Of a DNA stretch of 64,000 nt, positions 61,644-64,000 are shown piece by piece. A model generated the notes under the pieces. The model was given only the letters and a program-made list of their open reading frames with translations, searched no databases and had not been told where the DNA came from. The position numbers and the translations under genes are program-made. The stretch lies in contig JAATGM010000049.1 in NCBI GenBank assembly GCA_015654675.1, positions 1 through 64,000 of the forward strand. Direction: 5' to 3'. The number at the start of each line of letters is the position of its first letter. Position 1 is the stretch's first letter. This DNA comes from Planctomycetota bacterium. Its GTDB lineage: Bacteria; Planctomycetota; Phycisphaerae; UBA1845; UTPLA1.

Positions 61644-62501
61644 TCACCGGCGTTCACGGAGTTCGCCGTGCAGCTTGATCTCATCCATTATCGACTTGAT
61701 GATCGCTTGAAGACGCCCGGCCAAACGATACTCCTCTGCAATTCTCTGAGCTGACCATAGCAGTGGAACCATCGTCATGACCCAAGGATTAAAATGATAC
61801 CGTTTCCTTGAAACGGGGCCGTACGAGAAGTGCAGAGTGCCGTTAACGATCTTCGTACCAAATACCTTCAGATGGTGCGGCCTCGAATGCGCGACCGCGT
61901 TCCCCTCGTGCATCACGAATTTGAAGATCTCCCAAGCGTCGCGTCCGAAAGGGGCGCCTTCGGCCTTCTCCTGCCAAGAAAGGAACATCCATCGAGCGCC
62001 CCCCGGCTTTGGTGGCATCGATTGCCTTCGCCTACTTCGTCTCTTACGGCTAAGGGTCTTCCATTGAGCGGTCGCAGTGCTGTACGCGTCGATGATTCTC
62101 TGGCAATTCGGTCGTTCAGCTATTAACTGCTTCACAGTCTTCCCGTCGCGCGCTGCGACTACCCTAAGCAAGCGATAATCGTCCTCAGCACGCTCAAGCA
62201 AATATGCTTCTCGCAGCCTCCTAGAGTTCTCGGGATTGGCAAGAATGTAATGGACATCGACAGCGGCCTCATGCATTCGGCGACTAATCAGCAGGCAGTC
62301 CCAGATTCGACGGTGCCGTAAGAGCGTACGAATTGAATATCCTGAGCTCGCAATGCTAGCCAACAGGCTTAAGAGCCATGCCAGATCACCGCGTATTATT
62401 TTGTCTCGCTGGCACGCTTTGATCACGCCGCCTGCGCTTCGAAGCGACGCGTCAAGCAGCGTCGAATATTCGCGTGGTTTCCTCCGGACGGGAGCCGACA
62501 T
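61644..62501 (-). CDS. Hypothetical protein, possibly DUF5677-like
   Basis: A 285-residue cytoplasmic, largely helical protein. LLISRRMHEAAVDVHYILANPENSRRLREAYLLERAEDDYRLL and a later MHEGNAVAHSRPHHLK recall the 'EA..d..yi...' and paired-His pattern of DUF5677-type proteins, but I hold this loosely. It is Arg/Leu-rich with no signal peptide and no clear ribosome site at the ATG 62501. Codon choice looks less GC-biased at third positions than its neighbours, a possible sign of transfer. It lies 33 bases from the zinc-ribbon gene on the same strand. Confidence 0.6.
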   Translation of the reverse strand: MSAPVRRKPREYSTLLDASLRSAGGVIKACQRDKIIRGDLAWLLSLLASIASSGYSIRTLLRHRRIWDCLLISRRMHEAAVDVHYILANPENSRRLREAYLLERAEDDYRLLRVVAARDGKTVKQLIAERPNCQRIIDAYSTATAQWKTLSRKRRSRRRQSMPPKPGGARWMFLSWQEKAEGAPFGRDAWEIFKFVMHEGNAVAHSRPHHLKVFGTKIVNGTLHFSYGPVSRKRYHFNPWVMTMVPLLWSAQRIAEEYRLAGRLQAIIKSIMDEIKLHGELRERR

Positions 62502-62844
62502 TCAACAATACTCCGACTTCAGCCAGTCCCAAATTTGCGGCACGTGCCGCCAATGCGCAATCCGGTCGAGTGAAATCAATAGCATGCCTTCAACATCTTA
62601 CTTGTCGTCGCCGTCGCAAAACAACCCAGGAGGTGTGTCCCGATCCTCCTTCAATTGTCCGCTCCTCTCCCTGAGATAGGGAGAGGTTGGGTGAGGGTCG
62701 AAATCGCAAGACCGAACCACGCGCACAGCAACGCTTGACGGTCAAGGCCCAGCCTCAGATCCAGTCCGACAGCCGAATTAACCCGTTGAACCGAGCACTC
62801 CACAAAATTGGCAGCGACCCAAGCCACCCAGATATCATCCCCGC
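62502..62844. other. Intergenic region with a hairpin repeat
   Basis: No gene is supported in these 343 bases. The main content is the second copy of the CTCTCCCT repeat at 62659-62714. Confidence 0.5.
62659..62714 (+). repeat. Interspersed hairpin repeat (copy 2, intact)
   Basis: CCTCTCCCT-gagat-AGGGAGAGG (62664-62686), then TTGGGTGAGGGTC and AAATCGCAAGACCG. It serves as the reference for the interrupted copy at 63318. Confidence 0.65.
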
Positions 62845-63201
62845 ATGAGCGGACTATTCGACGGAACCCCTCTCGAACGGCCAGTCACCTGCGAGCAATG
62901 CGGCAAACCACGCAAGCAATGCAAATGCCCCCGCAATGCAACCGGCCAAATCCTCAACCCCCGCGATCAGCACCCCCGTGTCAGCCGCGAACGGAGAAGC
63001 GGTGGCAAAACCATCACCATCATCACCGGCCTCGACAACCGCGCAACCAACCTCCAGCAACTCCTGAAAGACCTTAAAACAAAGTTCGGCGCCGGCGGCA
63101 CAATCACCGAAGGCCGCATCGAACTACAAGGCGACCACCGCGACAAGCTGGTCGCCATACTGAAAGAGCGCGGCTACCAGGCAAAACCCTCCGGCGGCTA
63201 G
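62845..63201 (+). CDS. SUI1/eIF1-like translation initiation factor (YciH family)
   Basis: A 118-residue protein. Residues ~52-115 are the SUI1 fold: GGKTITIITGLD, LLKDLKTKFGAGGTI, GRIELQGDH, and the C-terminal LKERGYQAK. Bacterial members (YciH) can influence start-site fidelity and are related to eukaryotic eIF1. The N-terminal ~45 residues contain a Cys cluster (CEQCGKPRKQCKC) that may bind zinc. The start is the ATG at 62845. It stands alone between repeats. Confidence 0.85.
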   Translation: MSGLFDGTPLERPVTCEQCGKPRKQCKCPRNATGQILNPRDQHPRVSRERRSGGKTITIITGLDNRATNLQQLLKDLKTKFGAGGTITEGRIELQGDHRDKLVAILKERGYQAKPSGG

Positions 63202-63568
63202 CCCGCCCCACGCCGACGCGCTTCGCCCATCCAATCCGAGCCCGAGGCGTAAGCCCGGGAACAGTGCTCGCACCAGCACGAATGACGCCCGTGCCGCCCC
63301 GATGCCGTTCTAATTCTCCGCTCCTCTCCCTGAGATAGGTCTGGGAGTCGCCGTGTCTGGGACTCGCCGTGACGAGGAGACGAGAGGTTGGGTGAGAGTC
63401 AAAATCGCAAGACCGGAAAAAAGCTCGAATAATGGCTAGGCGCGCGGGATGCGCGATTACAATAGTAGTACAGGGTCCGGCGGCGTGCCGGGCTGCCTCA
63501 TCTCGGAAACGCCGGCCAGGACGACGCTCAAAAATGGCAAGCGGGAATACACTCGGAGGAGGGATTCA
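63202..63568. other. Intergenic region with an interrupted repeat
   Basis: No gene is supported in these 367 bases. They hold the third CTCTCCCT repeat with its 42-base insertion (63318-63415). CGGAGGAGG just before 63569 is the ribosome site of the cytochrome gene. Confidence 0.5.
63318..63415 (+). repeat. Interspersed hairpin repeat (copy 3) with a 42-bp insertion
   Basis: It matches copy 2 on both sides, but 42 bases (63340-63381) are inserted after GAGATAGG. The insert starts with two 16-base units, TCTGGGAGTCGCCGTG and TCTGGGACTCGCCGTG, that differ at one base. Confidence 0.7.
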
Positions 63569-64000
63569 ATGAAATACTTGAATATTTCGATCTTGGTGAT
63601 CGGTGCGATTCTCGTTGGAACGGGATGTTTCTTCTTCCCCTTCCTGAACCCCGGCCAACAGCGTCTCATGGCGGCCCAGACTGCCTTCAAGGAAAAAATA
63701 TTTCAGCCCTTTTTTCAGAACAGACGCTGCCAAATCTGTCATAACTTTGATGCCCAACGCGCCGGCATCTTTGCGACTCATCCCGACAGGACGTCGAATT
63801 GCACCGGCTGTCATTCCTCAACCCTCTTGGGTTTCGGCCCGCCGGACTGGAAACTCCCTCCCGATGCCGACAAGTGGAGCGATAGCTCCGATCCCAACGC
63901 CGTGCGCGAACACATCATGGAAATGGGGCCGAGTCTGTATAACCATCTCGTAGGCGAAGGCGCCAACAAAGCTCCCCTGGTGCAATGGGCATTTTTCAAT
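63569..64000 (+). CDS. Multihaem c-type cytochrome, N-terminal part (runs off the window)
   Basis: The first 144 codons of a longer gene. The ATG follows CGGAGGAGGG. A signal sequence or anchor (ISILVIGAILVGTGC, C20, imperfect lipobox) exports it. Two haem c attachment motifs are visible: CQICH (C54-H58) and CTGCH (C78-H82). KWSDSSDPNAVREHIMEMGP continues without a stop to base 64000. A periplasmic electron-transfer role is expected. Further CxxCH motifs or a catalytic domain may lie beyond the edge. Confidence 0.8.
   Translation, partial: MKYLNISILVIGAILVGTGCFFFPFLNPGQQRLMAAQTAFKEKIFQPFFQNRRCQICHNFDAQRAGIFATHPDRTSNCTGCHSSTLLGFGPPDWKLPPDADKWSDSSDPNAVREHIMEMGPSLYNHLVGEGANKAPLVQWAFFN

Overview
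The window is GC-rich bacterial DNA that most resembles a planctomycete, probably Phycisphaerae or a relative. No 16S gene is present, so this rests on protein style. There are five secreted proteins with cysteine-containing dockerin-like tails, three PEP-CTERM proteins, a TIGR03067-type lipocalin-like protein, and several small two-helix membrane proteins ending in the same zinc ribbon. Genes are mostly single units or short pairs. One tRNA (Gly, anticodon TCC) is present; no rRNA operon, CRISPR array or complete prophage was seen.

Layout. 1-6.0 kb: a pdxB-like remnant, a GH57 glucan enzyme, a secreted beta-strand protein, a PEP-CTERM protein and a divergent TetR/SDR pair with a legible operator and promoter. 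6-12 kb: a serine hydrolase and an RND efflux pair (periplasmic adaptor lipoprotein plus AcrB-type pump) without an outer-membrane channel. 12-25 kb: a secreted repeat protein, three zinc-ribbon membrane proteins, an Old Yellow Enzyme, an alpha/beta hydrolase, a PEP-CTERM protein, an exported nucleoside deaminase, a PPM phosphatase and a peroxiredoxin/DsbA pair. 25-31 kb: tRNA-Gly, two related secreted dockerin-like proteins, a TPR-YggX fusion and a tiny lipoprotein. 31-43 kb: a minus-strand surface-protein island holding a 1523-residue beta-helix/thrombospondin-type-3 protein, four beta-helix paralogues (one frameshifted at a homopolymer), a WGENVGWIN-repeat protein and a decayed dockerin tail. 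43-56.8 kb: a B12/radical SAM protein, lipoproteins, a CDP-paratose-epimerase-like protein, the TIGR03067 protein, a PEP-CTERM protein with a strong terminator, a zinc-ribbon/site-2-protease operon, a CgeB-like glycosyltransferase, a lipoprotein/M24 peptidase pair and a double-thioredoxin protein. 56.8-64 kb: a REP-associated transposase bracketed by identical hairpin repeats, an ABC-ATPase/GNAT fusion with a small membrane protein, a SecD-head-like lipoprotein, a nitrilase with a Tat-like partner, another zinc-ribbon protein, a eukaryote-like SUI1 factor and the start of a multihaem cytochrome.

How it fits together. Much of the window is cell-surface inventory: exported repeat proteins with three different C-terminal styles (dockerin-like, PEP-CTERM, plain beta-helix). 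Neither cohesins nor an exosortase are in view, so the attachment machinery must be elsewhere. The best candidates for new biology are the ABC-GNAT fusion with its small membrane partner, the possibly phase-variable beta-helix array, the RAYT/REP unit, the zinc-ribbon membrane family and the mobile dockerin-tail fragments.
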